Shown: piece by piece, positions 47,150-60,407 of the stretch
Layout of the letters: each line of letters starts with the position of its first letter
How positions within the stretch are numbered: position 1 is the stretch's first letter
DNA from: Bostrychus sinensis
Taxonomy: Eukaryota > Chordata > Actinopteri > Gobiiformes > Eleotridae
DNA: 64,000 nt
NCBI GenBank assembly: GCA_020698575.1
Contig: CM036239.1
Coordinates: 53,288,263 to 53,352,262 of the forward strand
Direction of reading: 5' to 3'
Translations under genes and position numbers: made by a program
The notes under the pieces: model-generated
Seen by the model: only the letters and a program-made list of their open reading frames with translations
What the model was told of the DNA's origin: nothing
The model's database searches: none

Positions 47150-49496
47150 CAAAGTCACATCACTGGTTGGCAGGCAATGTCTTGTTGAGTGCCTCCCGGA
47201 TGGCCACAGACTCCAGGCTCTGTGGGATTCAGGCTCACAGGTTTCTATCATTGACAAGAGATGGAAAGCAGACTATTTACCACATACAGAGCTGAAAGAT
47301 GTTGCAGAGATTAGGGACTCACCTGCGCAACAGACCCTGACAGCAGCAAGTAGAACCAACATGCCTTACCTCTGATGGATTGAGACAACCTTCCAACTTG
47401 TTTCCGGAACTGATAAAGATGAAAAACTGATCATTCCAATGCTGGTCATGAAAGGTTGGCACTTGTCACATCCCATTATAGGTTATAATGTCATTGAGTA
47501 CATGCTGAATAAGACTGAGAAATCAAAACAATACAACACAGTAAGAAAACCATTCCCCAGTCTTAAAAGACACAAGGTAAAAGCTTTTATACAGGCTATC
47601 AGTGCAGCTAGAGTAGATGAGTTAAAGAAAAGACAAAGAAAGACAGCATTACAGTACCTAAACAAAGTCACAAGTTGAGTGTTGTGTGGCCACACAGCCC
47701 TTCAACGAGAACATGACTATGTTATTTGAGCCAGACCTAAATCCTCAGTGGCCTGATAACCTTGAGTTTTTTGACACTTTGGTCAAAATTAAAGGAGGTA
47801 CTCTGCCCGTTATCACAGTAGATGTTGTCCTTTCAGGTCGTACAGTAGTTGGTACAGTCCAAACTATTACAGCTGTCTTACCTGCCCAGATGTTTGAGAA
47901 AGCCACATCTGTAACCACTGTTAACCACACAAGCACACACGTTCCCTGTAGCTCTAGTTTAAAAGTGGGACCCACCTGTAGAGCTCAGCCACCTTAGTGA
48001 TGAGCAGGGATTTGTAGTTAAACAGATGCTTAGAGAAGAATGTCATTCTTTTTCAAAATCAAACAATGACAAAAGCTGTACTGAAAACCTAAAATTGACT
48101 ATTTCGCTCAAAGACCATGACCCAGTAAAGTGCACATACATTTCAGTGCCACGGCCACTTTACCAGGAGATGAAGAGTTATTTGAATGATCTAATAGCAC
48201 AAGGCTGGGCTAGAAAGTCAAACTCTTCATACTCCTCGCCTGTCATGTGTGTTAGAAAAAAGGATGGCACATTGAGATTGTGCATAGATTATATAGACTT
48301 AAACAGAAAGACCCATCCTGACTGCCAGCCCATACGTCGAGTCCAGGACATTATGGATAACTTAGGTGGTACCTCCTGGTTTTCCCTTTTAAGACAAGGG
48401 GAAGGCATACCACCAGGGGTTCATGTCAGAGGAAAGTCGCCCACTCACAGCTTTCGTGACCCCCTGGGGACTGCAGGAGTGGATACGTATCCCCTTAGAA
48501 CTAATGAACGCCCCAGCAGCCTTTCAACACTGTATGGAAGAATGCTTGGATGGATTTATATCCCTTATTTGGACGACATGCTGCCCTACAGCAAAACTTT
48601 CAAAGATCATGTGGAGGATGTGAGAAAAGTGCTGCAGTGGCTTAGAGACTTTGGCATAAAACTCAAGCCTAATAAGTGTAACATATTTAAATCTAATGTA
48701 CGCTATTTGGGCAGAATTGTGTCAGCAGAGGGCAGTAGAGTTAATCCTGCAGATTTAGAAGCAGTCCGAGCACTCAAAGATATCAGACCATAGAATGTTG
48801 GCCAGCTCAGAAAAATGTTAGGTCTTCTTTCCTACTACAGACAATACATAAGACTTTTCCAGAAAAGCAAGCTGCCTGTATGAACTTTTGAAAGCAGACA
48901 AAGACACAAAGAACTTGGACACCACAAAAGGGACAAAGACAAAATCAAATAAAGCAAGTCAAGTTGTGCCCTCAACAAAACAAATTGTGTGGACTGACCA
49001 GCACCAAAGTGCACTGGAGGAACTGATTAACTGTTTGCTCCATCCACCAGTGCTTGGATTTCCAGATTTCACACAGCCATTTATTGTGCACACTGACGCC
49101 TCACGTAACAGTTTAGCCCACAACCCACACTTTAACAGCAGCTGAAAAGAACTACCACTTCCATGCAGGCAAGCTAGAGTTTTTAGCTTTGAAGTGGGCC
49201 ATCACAAACAAATTCAGAGATTTTTTATACTATGCCCCAACATTTACTGTGTATAGCGATAACAACCCGCTAACATACATTTTGTCAATAGCAAAACTGA
49301 ATGCAATAACCTCATGCTGGGTTGCAGAGCTAGCTGAGTTTGACTTTACTATAAAGTACAAACCGGGAAAAGAAAATGGTGATGCTGATGCTTTATCAAG
49401 GATGCCCTTTGATGTAGAGACATTAATGAGAGACTGTTCTGAGGAGATGCCACCTGACACCATTGTGGCTGCCACACAGGCCTTTGAAGCCCAATA
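47150..49496 (+). pseudogene. Gypsy protease, reverse transcriptase and RNase H
   Basis: A retropepsin-like aspartic protease is seen at about 47,216-47,250 (LWDSGSQVSIID, with DSG where DTG is commoner). The RT frame from 48,026 has PRPLYQEMKSYLNDLI, SPVMCVRKKDGTLRLCIDY and YLDDML (catalytic YLDD near 48,565-48,580). A frameshift lies at about 48,390-48,430, and GKSPTHSF there is an off-frame reading. RNase H shows PFIVHTDAS (about 49,078) and VYSDNNPLTYILS (49,251), then PGKENGDADALSRMP. The unit is inactivated by stops at 48,793, 49,145 and elsewhere. Confidence 0.88.
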
Positions 49497-49739
49497 GCAG
49501 TGCTCTGCTGCATGGACATTGTCAGCAGCAACCATGTCCATCACAGCACAAGGTGAGTCAGCTGAAGCATCAATTAAGGCCATACCAAAAGAACATATTG
49601 ACACATAAGTGAAGCACAAAAATCTGATCCAGTTATAAGTCCTGTATTACAAGGTAAGTAATCAGATTCAAAGCCACCTACCAAAGAGCTAAGAACATTC
49701 AGTCCTAAAACAAAATGTTTATTCAGAGACTGGGATAAA

Positions 49740-51704
49740 ATGGTGCTTGATAGTGATGGCATCCTGTACAGAGCCACATCTGTTCACAAACAGTTAGTTC
49801 TGCCAGAACAGTACAAAAAGATGGTACTTGAAGAGCTGCACAATAACATGGGCCACCAAGGAGTTGACCGTACTGTATCCCTCATACGTGATTGTTTCTT
49901 TTGGCCATACATGCAGTCAGACATTGAACACTATGCGACCAAAGTATGTTCCTGTATCAAGCAGAAAAAGCCCTGTCATGACACAAGATCCCCTTTGACA
50001 AACATTGTAACAACACAGCCCTTTGAACTAGTGTGCATAGACTTTCTCCATCTTGACAAAGGTTTGGCTTTCCTTCTCGTAACCACCATGATCAAGGAAC
50101 GCTACAAAAAGTAAAAAAAAAAAGCAGTCATCTAACTGTAACTGGGAATTTTGTCCTTGGGGTGAACTAGTTTTTGTCTGAGAGTATTAACAGGTTTGAA
50201 ATAAACTGGGATGTTGTGTTGGCTAAAAATCCTTTTAAGTTTCTCAGACAGGCCGGAGATGTAAGGAATGACTACATTGCTCCTTTTTGGCTTTAGGACA
50301 AAATTCCCAGTTACAAACAGAGCAATGTTGTGTACTCCATCCACTGCAGTGAGAACTGTAATGAACAGTACATTGGAGAAACCAAACAACCTCTGCACAA
50401 GCGGTTATACCAACATCGCAGGGCCAACTCCAGAGGACCAGAATCTGCAGTACACCTCCACCTGAAGGACACAAACCACTCCTTTGAGGACAGTGAGGTC
50501 CAAATCTTAGCCAGAGAGAAAAGATGATGGTTTGAGCGAGGAGTGAAAGAAGCAATCTTTGTCAAAAAAGATAAACCTTCTTTAAACAGAAATGGTGGGC
50601 TCTGATACATCCTTCCTTCTGTCTACAACAGTCTCCTGAAACCCAAACAAACCAAATCAGTTTCACTCAGGTCATTTACATCTGAAGGAGCTGCCCAGGC
50701 TGGGGAGGGTTAACGACTCTCACTCCAGCTGAGGACAAAAGACTCCTAACGACCTGAAACCACTCAGGATATTCATGGTCACATTGACCAATAGAATTTA
50801 GTTTCAGGTCAAAACTCCTCCTTCCTAGAAGAATATAAACCAGCTCTCTTACCAGTTCATTTCAGAATTGAGAAAGCCTCTTGGATAAGAGGAGAAATGT
50901 CTTCAACTTTAAAAATCCAATCCAGATGACTGCTTTTTTAACTTTTTGTTGCAATGCAATTACCCTGGATGAGTGAGAGTCTTCACAGACATGATCAAGG
51001 AGGTGAATTTGAAAATCAGTTGTTCAGTCAGCTAAAGAAACTCAGTGGAATAGCCGGGTCCAGGACAACACCCTATCACCTGATGGGGAATGGCCAAGTT
51101 GAACGTATGAACAGGACATTGTTACAAATGCTTAAGACACTAACTGAAACACAAAAGTCAAACTGGAAGGAATCTGTCAACAAATTGATGTATGCATACA
51201 ATTGCACACATTCTGAAGTGACTGGCTATTTACCATTTTATCTACTGTTTGGAAGAACACCCAGACTCCCATGCTTTTTGGACTGTATTCAGAGTCATAG
51301 TTTTAGTGACCACAGAGACTATGTTGACAAATGGAAAAAAGGCATGGAGGAAGCGTATGTCATTGCCAATGACAATGCAAAGAAAGCTGCTGAAAAGAGC
51401 AAAAGACACTGACACAAAACTAAGAAGTTCTGTTTTGCAGCCTGGTAAGCGAGTTCTGGTCAAAAACCTGACACCTAGAGGAGGACCAGGTAAACTACGT
51501 GACTACTGGGAAGACGCCATTCACACAGTAGTGAGACAAATGGGGCTTGAACTCCCTATCTATGAGGTGAGACCAGAGAGAGGTAAAGGACGCTCTAGAA
51601 TGCTACACAGAAACTTGCTCATGTCATGTGACCACTTACCTTTTGAACCTGAAAAAGACAGTCCTGTAAAACACAAACAGAGAATGAAAGACAAACCTAC
51701 TTGA
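49740..51704 (+). pseudogene. Gypsy integrase, interrupted by a Penelope-like element
   Basis: The zinc-binding HHCC region is ELHNNMGHQGVDRTVSLIRD with CSCIKQKK (49,830-49,965). The first catalytic Asp is in VCIDFLHLD (about 50,035). About 45 residues are missing, and the element is split by the 50,099-50,989 insertion. It resumes with HDQGGEFENQ (second Asp) and NGQVERMNRTLLQM, which carries the catalytic Glu. A C-terminal region and a proline-rich tail with RERHPPRRMTYDQLG (52,002-52,046) follow. The enzyme would have inserted the cDNA into the host genome. Confidence 0.88.
50099..50989 (+). mobile_element. Penelope-like element with 5' inversion and 12-bp target duplication
   Basis: The 12-bp catgatcaagga occurs at 50,087-50,098 and again at 50,990-51,001, framing the insertion. 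The right part is in plus orientation: NEQYIGETKQPLHKRLYQH (GIY-YIG-type nuclease), LKDTNHSFEDSEVQILARE and a 3' region with gagaaatgtcttcaac. The left part (about 50,135-50,300) is inverted: gtaactgggaattttgtcc at 50,140 is the complement of ggacaaaattcccagttac at 50,298. The first part of the coding region is missing, so it is inactive. Confidence 0.88.
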
Positions 51705-52478
51705 GATGTTCAAGATTCTGATGTGAGGACAGTGATGATGAACATTGCTTTTATTATGCACCACCAGCTTCCCGTGAACCAGTGGTCAGACTCTCCAGCT
51801 GGAACAGAACCCCCAGCAGTGAAACATCAGCCTCCAGCCCCTGCTGCACCACTGCCATAGCCCCTTGGTGTAGACAACCTGGATGCGCCTGATCCACCTG
51901 CTGAGGAGACAACAGCTTCAGCGGCTGGTGACCAGCCAGTCAGCTCACCACCTGCCCCTCCATCACCTGTTGCACCTGAGGAACAGACTCCCCAGCGACC
52001 GCAACGAGAGAGACATCCGCCAAGGCGTATGACATATGACCAGCTGGGTATCCCATCCTGTTACAGTGTCCAGCCTGCACCGCCACTGTTTCCTGTGTAC
52101 CTACGACTGGTCCAGTGGCTGCCAGCTCTGCAGCCATACCATGCCCAGTCTCCTGGTATGTATGGACTCCAGCACACATAAGTTGATGATACTTTTCCAT
52201 GGATGACTTAAAAACTGTACTCAGACTGTCATCGGGAACAGAAAGACCTATAGATTCTGACCACAGACAACAGACTGTTAATGTAAAGATTCACACATGG
52301 ACTGGTTATAGACTCTTTATATGGTCTTCAGTCTCCAGACATGAACTGTGGTAAAGTCATTTGTCTTGAGAGTTCTAGCATACATGGTTCACTCTTATGT
52401 TGAAGGACTGATAATGAATGAAAATGGACTGAGGAGATGGTGTATTTTCTTGGTATAATGTTGGGACAACTTTTTCTA

Positions 52479-52489
52479 GTGGGGGAGAG
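52479..52489 (+). promoter_or_regulatory. Polypurine tract
   Basis: gtgggggagag directly before the LTR start TGTAATATG, the usual place for the primer of plus-strand synthesis in LTR retrotransposons. Confidence 0.85.
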
Positions 52490-54405
52490 TGTAATATGTA
52501 TAAATAGTACAATATGCTTCTATACAATGATTTAATTCATGATGTGATTTCATTTAAAAAGGGGTAAAAAAAAATTGCTATAAATATTGATTCAAGTAAG
52601 CCTTAAAAACAATGTAAATACAGTTAATAGTTTGTTAAAAATGTTTATTATATGTTATTTGTATGTATAATTTAATGTAATAGTGATCTAATTCATTGGT
52701 AATCAGTTGATAAGTCTTAGATGCTTGGATGTTTTCAGCTAATGGTGACCGATATTAATGTTTGTAAGGAATGTACATTGTTGTAACATTACACAGCTTA
52801 TTTTGTGTTAGTTTGGGTTGAAATTAAGCTAAGTTTTACTGCTGTTCAACACGTAAAGAGACCTCACCATGTGTGTGCCTCAAGTGAACTTGCACTCCAC
52901 CATCTTGTGTTGTCCCTGTTTTGTGTGTAGTTAGTATGTGAAGCTAGATAGTTTGTAATGTCAGTCCTGTTGTAAAATACATGTTTACTTACGTATATTA
53001 CTGTTTTATGTAGTGTGTTCATGTGTCTTTTAAGCAGTAGTTATATACACTTCTCAAAAAAATAAAGGGAACACTAAAATAACACATCCTAGATCTGAAT
53101 GAATGAAATATTCATATTAAATACTTTGTTCTTTACATAGTTGAATGTGCTGACAACAAAATAAAATTTATTGACTTATGGAGGTCTGGATTTGGAGTCA
53201 CACTCAAAATTAAAGTGGAAAAACAAACTACAGGCTGATCCAACTTTGATGTAATGTCCTTAAATCAAGTCAAAATAAGGCTCAGTAGTGTGTGTGGCCT
53301 CCACGCCTGTATGACCTCCCTACAACACCTGGGCATGCTCCTGATGAGGTGGCGGATGGTCTCCTGAGGGATCTCCTCCCAGACCTGGACTAAAGCATCC
53401 ACCAACTCCTGGACAGTCTGTGGTGCAACGTGGCGTTGGCGGATGGAGCAAGACATGATGTCCCAGATGTGCTCAATTGGATTCAGGTCTGGGGAACGGG
53501 CGGCCAGTCCATAGCATCAATGCCTTCGTCTTGCAGGAACTGCTGACACATGAGGTCTAGCATTGTCTTGCATTAGGAGGAACCCAGGGCCAACCCCACC
53601 AGCATATGGTCTCACAAGGGTCTGAGGATCTCATCTCAGTACCTAATGGCAGTCAGGCTACCTCTGACGAGCACATGGAGGGTCTGTTTCTGACTGTTTG
53701 AGCAGACACATGCACATTTGTGGCCTGCTGGAGGTCATTTTGCAGGGTTCTGGCAGTGCTCCTCCTGTTCCTCCTTGCACAAAGGAGGAGGTAGCGGTCC
53801 TGCTGCTGGGTTGTTGCCCTCCTACGGCCTCCTCCACATCTCCTGATGTACTGGCCTGTCTCCTGGTAGCGCCTCCATGCTCTGGACACTACGCTGACAG
53901 ACACAGCAAACCTTCTTGCCACAGCTCACATTGTTGTGCCATCCTGGATGAGCTGCACTACCTGAGCCACTTGTGTGGGTTGTAGACTCCGTCTCATGCT
54001 ACCACTAGAGTGAAAGCACCACCAGCATTCAAAAGTGACCAAAACATCAGCCAGAAAGCATAGGAACTGAGAAGTGGTCTGTGGTCACCTCCTGCAGAAC
54101 CACTCCTTTATTGGGGGTGTCTTGCTAATTGCCTATAATTTCCAGCTGTTGTCTGTTCCATTTGCACAACAGCAGTGAAACTGATGTCAATCAGTGTTGC
54201 TTCCTAAGTGGACAGTTTGATTTCACAGAAGTGTGATTGACTTGGAGTTACATTGTGTTGTTTAAGTGTTCCCTTTATTTTTTGAGCAGTGTATATTTGT
54301 CAAATGTTAATTATTGTTCAAAAATTGCAATAAAGCCCTGCATGAGGGAAACACCACAAAAATCTTTCTCTCTTATGATTCTTTCTCCCCTGTTTTCAGG
54401 GGTGT
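52490..54405 (+). mobile_element. Right-hand LTR of the Gypsy element
   Basis: Begins tgtaatatg after the polypurine tract. About 670 bp remain when the Tc1 insertion at 53,048-54,291 is excluded. The last part, after the Tc1, has ttgcaataaagccctgcatg, with a possible aataaa polyadenylation signal, and ends near cccctgttttcaggggtgt. The exact last base is uncertain because no matching left LTR end is preserved. Confidence 0.7.
53048..54291 (-). mobile_element. Tc1-like element inserted in the Gypsy LTR
   Basis: The ends are cacttctcaaaaaaataaag and, inverted, ctttattttttgagcagtg, with TA outside both. The transposase on the minus strand starts at ATG 53,997 (MRRSLQPTQVAQVVQL). It then gives VSRAWRRYQETGQYIRR and DRYLLLCARRNRRSTARTLQ, the DNA-binding part. 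Frames shift repeatedly and much of the catalytic region is missing, consistent with a length of 1,244 bp. Confidence 0.92.
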
Positions 54406-54409
54406 AACA

Positions 54410-55228
54410 CATAGATCTGGGTTCAGATATGAGAGGATCAGCTGTCACTCTCCACCTGCTGTCCTAAAGTCCTGCTGTTCAAATGGAGGTCTTTCCTGCA
54501 GACAGCTGCATGGACACTTCATTGCACTCAAAGGATAATTCTCCAAAAGAGCACACAGAAAACAGATTTACCGTTTGTGTGGAATCTGAAGAAACCACAC
54601 TTACTGTATGTAGCAGTGCCATGTGTTGTGTAAAACAGGCACACACTGACACTCATTTACTCCCGTTTGACTGAAATGATTTAAGAGAAAGTGTGTTGGA
54701 AAGGCCAAAAGTAGGCCAAATAACCAGAATAAGTGAAAAAGCTTTGCAGAGTATATCCGCAGCTCTGCCTCAGTGCTCTGCTCAATTTGGTTCATGCAGG
54801 GTCGGCCCAGGGATTTAGTGGCCATAGACAAAATTTGATTTTGTCCAACAGTGGCAGGGTTAAGCATTTGCACAGCAATCGTAGGGTACACACATTGATT
54901 TTGCACTCCAGTCTATAAGCAATGCAGCCAGTCTGCTCTGTAGGGATTTCATTCCAAACAAAAGTCTCAGGTGACAGAAAGGTGTCTCTACCTATTGCCA
55001 GATGTCTGTGAATTCTGTATCTATGAAAGAAATGTTACTGTTAGTGTTACTCGCAGCAATGGGGGGTGGATGGGCCTGCCTGGGGGGTGCTGCAAGGGTT
55101 TGACCCCCCGTTAGTCTCAGGAGTGGTCATGGCCTCTACTAGACCGCTCAGCCTCTTGTACAGTGGTTGGCAACATTAATAATTCATGCAGGAGGCAGAG
55201 TCTAACTGGTCTGTGTTCATCTCACATA
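54410..55228. other. Non-coding, no gene seen
   Basis: Flank to the right of the Gypsy LTR. No conserved domain or known repeat is recognised. Confidence 0.4.
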
Positions 55229-56069
55229 CAGTGGCGTGCAAAAGTATTCATCCCCATTAGCATTTTTCCTTTATTGTTGCCTTACAACCAGCAATTTAAA
55301 TGGATCATTGGGAGGTTTATGTCAGTCACTTTGCATCTCATGACAACAAGCAAAATATTTTTTATTGTGAAGCAAATTAGAAATATGACGGAAAAACAGA
55401 AAACTTGAGTGTGCAAAAGTATTTACCCCCTTTTTAAAGAGGCCCCTAAATGAGACCTGGCGTTACTCACTCTCAGAAGCCACAGAAATAGTTAGGTAAG
55501 GTTGGCCTGACTGCTATTCAACTGTGATAATGCCCCAAAATGCAATTTAAGGCATCATTACAACATGTAAAAGATAAGGAACCACACCAAACCTGCCTAG
55601 AGAGGACCATCTAAAACTCACAAACCAGGCAAGGAGTGCATTCATCAGAGAGGAAACAATAAGACCCAAGGTGACCCTCCACAGCTCCACAGCAGAGACT
55701 GTTGTATCTGTCCACAGAACCACTCTGAACCATACACTCCACAGAGCTGGACTGTGTGGAAGAGAGGACAGAAGATAGCACAAATCTAGCACCTGACTAT
55801 GGCCCCTCTCTAAAGTGAAGCCTGGTGGTGGCAGTGTCCTGCTGGGGGATATTTGTCATTGGTGGGACTGGAACTCAAGTTTTCTCTTTATCTCTCATAT
55901 TTCTAATTTTCTTCACAATAAAAATATTTTGCATCTTCATAGTTGTTGTCACTTTACATCACATGACATGGTAAAGTGACAACAACTATGAAGTGATCAT
56001 CCCAATGATCCATTTAAATTCAAGGTTGTAAGGCAACAATAAAGGGGTGAATACTTTTGCACACCACTG
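55229..56069 (+). mobile_element. Tc1-like deletion derivative
   Basis: Terminal repeats cagtggcgtgcaaaagtatt and the complement at 56,069, with TA outside both. The plus strand keeps traces of a transposase: NHTLHRAGLCGR and KVKPGGGSVLLG near 55,725-55,850. Stops are frequent and the triad is absent. A perfect hairpin lies near the right end. Confidence 0.9.
55935..55993. repeat. Perfect 23-bp inverted repeat with short loop
   Basis: cttcatagttgttgtcactt is followed, after about 13 bases, by its complement up to atgaag at 55,993. It probably arose by fold-back duplication in the Tc1 derivative's terminal repeat. Confidence 0.9.
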
Positions 56070-56071
56070 TA

Positions 56072-57026
56072 CATACAGTAGGTATAGTGTTTTTTAGTTG
56101 TTCAATTCAAACCCTTCAGCTATTCTTTATATCTATAATATAGAATCTATAGTATAAAATCAGTGCACACAGAGTGTGCATGTAGTTGTTTTTATTGTGA
56201 AATTGTATTTTCAAATTCAGTTTCTTATTAAATTAGTATTTTACAGATTTATACATTACACATATGAATTTTGAACTGGTGATGTTTTAAGTTTGTATAG
56301 AATGTTTAACATTTAAGTAACAGGCAGTAACATTTACAAAACAACATAAAATCACTGTTGATTTTAAAAAAAATCAATAAACAACAATACAATACACTGA
56401 CCAGATACAATGATGAAGACCTCAGTTTTACAGTCAGGATATTGTCAAAGTCAGAGTCTGCTTTATTGTAAGCTTTCCCACATAAAGCACATACAGAGAA
56501 GTGATACTGCATTACTCTCACGCCCTCAGTATAAACAAATAATAATGAGTAAACACTGTTTAAAAAAGGGCATGGAAAAAAACAAGCAAGGGCATGGAAA
56601 ATCTGGGTTATGTCAAAATGTGAGAGAGTGATATTGTGTGTGAAAGAGAGAAAGCCTGAGTGTGTAAAATTGTCCTGTATATTTACTTTGCTGTTAGTGC
56701 TGCCCTTTCAAATGAACGACTCTCCTGTGTAACCAGAGCCAGACTGTATTCCCTGAATTGGCATTGTTGGTTGTAGCTTTTATTCTCTGTTCCAGGAGCT
56801 GAAGGCCTATTAGTGGTGTGCTGCCCTGGTAGTGATATCCTTTCTGGTTTGTTGTGCACGCTTTATTTTACTTATTTTGTTTTGCCAGTTCTTGCAGTAC
56901 TTTTGCAAGATCCCCAAAAAGTAGGCTCGGATTGTGGATGAAAAGTCAGCTGTTTGTGGCTCAGATCACGCAGCCGCACTCATAAAATGCACTTCTCACA
57001 TGCGTTAAGATGTCGTTTTGGAAATA
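56072..57026. other. Non-coding, no gene seen
   Basis: AT-rich. Nothing classified. Confidence 0.4.
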
Positions 57027-58590
57027 CAGTTAGGTCCATAAGTATTTGGACACTGACACAAGTTTTGTTATGTTAGCTCTTAACCAAAACATATTCAAGA
57101 TACAGTTATATTATTCATTTGTGCTTAAAGTAGACAGACTCAGCTGTTATTTGAGTATTCACATCCAAATCAGAGAAAGGGTTTAGGAATTACAGCGCTT
57201 TAATGTGTAGCAGCCTCTTTTTCAGGGGCTCAAAAGTAATTGGACAGAGCATTGGACAGAACTGAACATTGCTTCGATTGGGCTGAGATCTGTTGAATGA
57301 CCCCTGCCATTGCAGAATATTCCACTTATTTGCCTTAAAAACTCATGGGTTGCTTTTGCAGTATGTTTTAGGTCATTGTCCATCTGTGCTATGAAGGTCT
57401 GTCCATGAACTTTGTGGCTTTTATAAATTATATTCTTACACTCCAGAATTCATATGGCTGCTTCTGTCTTCTGTCACATAATCAATTACAACACCAGTGA
57501 CCCAGTGCCATTGGAAATTATACATGAACATGGATTGCATTTCTCCACCATGTTTTGCAGAAGATGTGGTGTGTTTGGATCATGAGACGTTCCAAGCCTT
57601 CTCCAGACTTTTTTCTGGAACTGGGCTGGCTTCTTTAGGTGTTTTTTTGGCCAAGTATAATGTGGCCTTTCTATTGCTGAGGCTGATGAATGGTCTGCAA
57701 CTTGTGTCTGTATTTTCTCTCATGAAGTCTTCTAGTTACATTGGACCTAGAATCTAATAGACCTACTTCCTTGAGAGTGTTCTACTCTAAGGTGGATGTT
57801 GTGAAGGAGTTTTTCATAATTTTTTGATCCAGTCTAAGCATGGTCTGGATCACTTCCATTGAGTTACTGTATGTTGTGATTTCACGGAAGCAGTTTTTAA
57901 ATACAAATGTATTGGGGTGCACGGTGGCAGAGTGGTTAGCGTTCTCGCCTCCCAGCAAGGACATCGTGGGTTTGAGCCCCGGGCCGACCAACACACCATC
58001 ACACGAACTCCCTGGGTGGAGTCTGCATGTCCTCCCCGTGTTACCGTGGGTTCTCTCTGGGTTCTCTGGCTTCCTCCCACCGTCCAAAGACATGCATGTG
58101 TTAGGTGAACTGGTGACTCTAAATTGACCCTAGTGAATGGTTGTCTGTGTGTGTTCGTCTCTGTGTCAGCCCTGCAACAAGTTGGCCCCTGTCCAGGGTG
58201 TACCCGCCTAAGGCCCAAAGTTACTGGGATAGGCTCCAGTCACCAGTAACCCCTAACGGGAATAAGCGGTAGAAAATGAATGTAACATCTGGAATCAAGT
58301 CAAGACCTTTACTTGCTCAGTTGATGATGGATTAATGTGGGAAAGAGCCCTTGCAGGTCAAGAAATAGCTTTTGAAGCAACTGTCCAAATACTTTTGAGC
58401 CTCTTTAAAATAGGCTGCTACACATTAAAGAGCTGTAATTCCTCAACCCTTTCTCCAACTTAGACATGAATACAGCTGAGAGTCTGCACTTTAAGCACAT
58501 ATGAATTATATAGTGATATTTTGAATAGTTTTGGTTAAAAAAAAAGCTAGAATAAATAAAACTTGAGTCAGTGTCCAAATACCTTAGCAC
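57027..58590 (-). mobile_element. Degraded Tc1-like element with nested SINE
   Basis: The left end is cagttaggtccataagtatt, a Tc1 terminal repeat. An inverted version (gtcagtgtccaaatacctta) lies near 58,568-58,587, where the end is frayed. The interior at about 57,500-57,790, read on the minus strand, is a decayed Tc1 transposase (for example RRLHERKYR near 57,735 and KSGEGLERL near 57,608). A SINE at 57,914-58,281 splits it. Confidence 0.8.
57914..58281 (+). mobile_element. SINE copy, near full length, plus orientation
   Basis: Starts ggggtgcacggtggcagagt with A-box tggcagagtggttagcg and B-box-like gggtttgagcccc (57,968). The body tctgcatgtcctccccgtgt and tail gggaataagcggtagaaaat follow. 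It is the plus-strand counterpart of the 41,739-42,133 copy and lies inside a Tc1 relic. Confidence 0.93.
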
Positions 58591-60407
58591 CAAATGCTTT
58601 TCACCAGACATATGGGTCAATAATCTTCCGCTACCCTTTCAAAATAAAGGCTCATCAAGTCTTATCATGCCAATGCTTTATCCAATAAATAGCAGAGTCA
58701 TCGGCATCCTTAAGATCTTGGTTGGTGCAGTAGGACCCTTGTGGGCAATTACGATGAATGTTTTCCATTGTCTGAACAGGCTTAAGTGGTGGGCAAAGCG
58801 GCTCTATTGTGCATTTGATAGATCCCTATCGAGGGAGGACCCAGTTTTTTTCTAGCATCAGCTGCAGTTTTCAAGGAATCAAAATAAAATTGGCGCCTGT
58901 CATACTTCTTGCGCATTTTTGTAAATCTGCAAATTTTCCAAGGCAAAAACAGTGAGCAGTTATCTGTTATCAGCCAATCACAAGCTCACAACCTGCTGTT
59001 GGAGCACTGGCACTAAACCCCTCCCACCTGCGCTCCTATGACAGAAGATTAGCGGCTGTCACTAAACCTTTGGCTTAGTTATAGAGATAGCAGCAAAGCC
59101 TATGACCATTGATTTCATTCATTTTTAGCAAAATGTATCATCTAATTGTAATTTTAGGGTTAGTCATTAACTTGGTATGATTTTGTGAGCTTTACACTTA
59201 AAGAACATATCCTGTCTGTTGTATAACTTCACCTAGTGAATGGTGAGAATTTCTCTCAAACTCTTGATCTATCTTGACACTTCGGATGCAAACACATACC
59301 CTAAATGAGTATAGTAGAGGTATACACTGCTATAAGACACTATGAATGTGTATAATAAAGGTAAAAAAAGAGCTCAGAGAAGTGGAGAATGTCGTTTTAT
59401 TTTATAATTTATAACTTCTGCATCTGTAAAGGAAGACAGAGAGAGATTATGAGAAAATCTGATATTAAACGGTCTATACTGTTTTATAAAGCTATTAGAG
59501 CGTTGATAATTGTAACTTTTTTTTTATGATCACATATCACGTAAAGTGGCTCTTTATTTAGAAATGTAATAAAACCTATTCAACAGTTTGTATCCTGGTG
59601 CACTGCTCTATGGCTAAAGATATAGGCTTAATGACTTATATTTCATTACAATCCTGTGGTAGCGACGTGCAAAGCAAGATCATTTAGGCACACAATCGCC
59701 TGAGGAAAAAGAGGAGATCAGAAAGAAGAATGTCATACTATAATGCTTGCATGGAGATAGAAACTTGTCCCTGTAGTCATGTGATCCTGCTTTTGCTTCT
59801 GTCAGTTGAACAGCTGGGTTAAGGCGCATCCTCTGATTGGTCAGTCGTCAAAATCTGAGTGTACTATTGGTTCATGAAGTGTAATTGGTCGCAGCATTTG
59901 CCTGATAAAATAAAAAGCTGAATGTATTGCGTTTGTAAAAATGTGCTTGAATTTCAAGTGGTGACAATCATAATACAACTGAGAATCATATGCACTTTCT
60001 CTATGTGGGTCACTGTTTACTACTTCCCTCTCTCTGACCAAGTCCACAACTGAAGCATAAATCCAACTGAAAAAGCCACTGGAACAAACGCTGTTGTCTC
60101 ACTGTTAAACCTGCGCACTCACGGCTGCACTTGGACCTTGTTAAGTTGTACTAATCAGTCATCCAGCAGGTGGGCAGAGACAAACGCATCCAGTTTCATT
60201 CCCGAGACTATACTATAACTGCCCAGATGGGGGCGCTAGGGCAAACCCTTAGGTGTTTAGTTATCCACTATAATGTGGTGAATTGTCAGCTGCTGTGTGT
60301 ATTTTTCCAGGTCATTTTATAATAAATCCTTGATGGTTTTATGAATCTGTCTGTGTGTGAGAGTGTGTGAATCGATTGTCTTATATTTAAGCAATAAATG
60401 TTTAGGT
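58591..60407. other. Non-coding, no gene seen
   Basis: No domain is recognised on either strand and no clear terminal repeats were found. The composition is AT-rich with unique-looking sequence. Confidence 0.4.

Larger units (their letters stand above)
45601..54405 (+). mobile_element. Ty3/Gypsy LTR retrotransposon, decayed
   Basis: Gag, protease, reverse transcriptase, RNase H and integrase follow in Ty3/Gypsy order on the plus strand. They end in a polypurine tract and a right-hand LTR. Many stops and frameshifts are present. A Penelope-like element sits in the integrase and a Tc1 element in the LTR. The left LTR is not intact; candidate pieces are at 31,891-31,990 and 38,288-38,567. Confidence 0.9.

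Noticed and set aside
57914..57990. Functional tRNA gene
   Set aside because: It has A- and B-box-like motifs but no complete cloverleaf; it is the head of a dispersed SINE.
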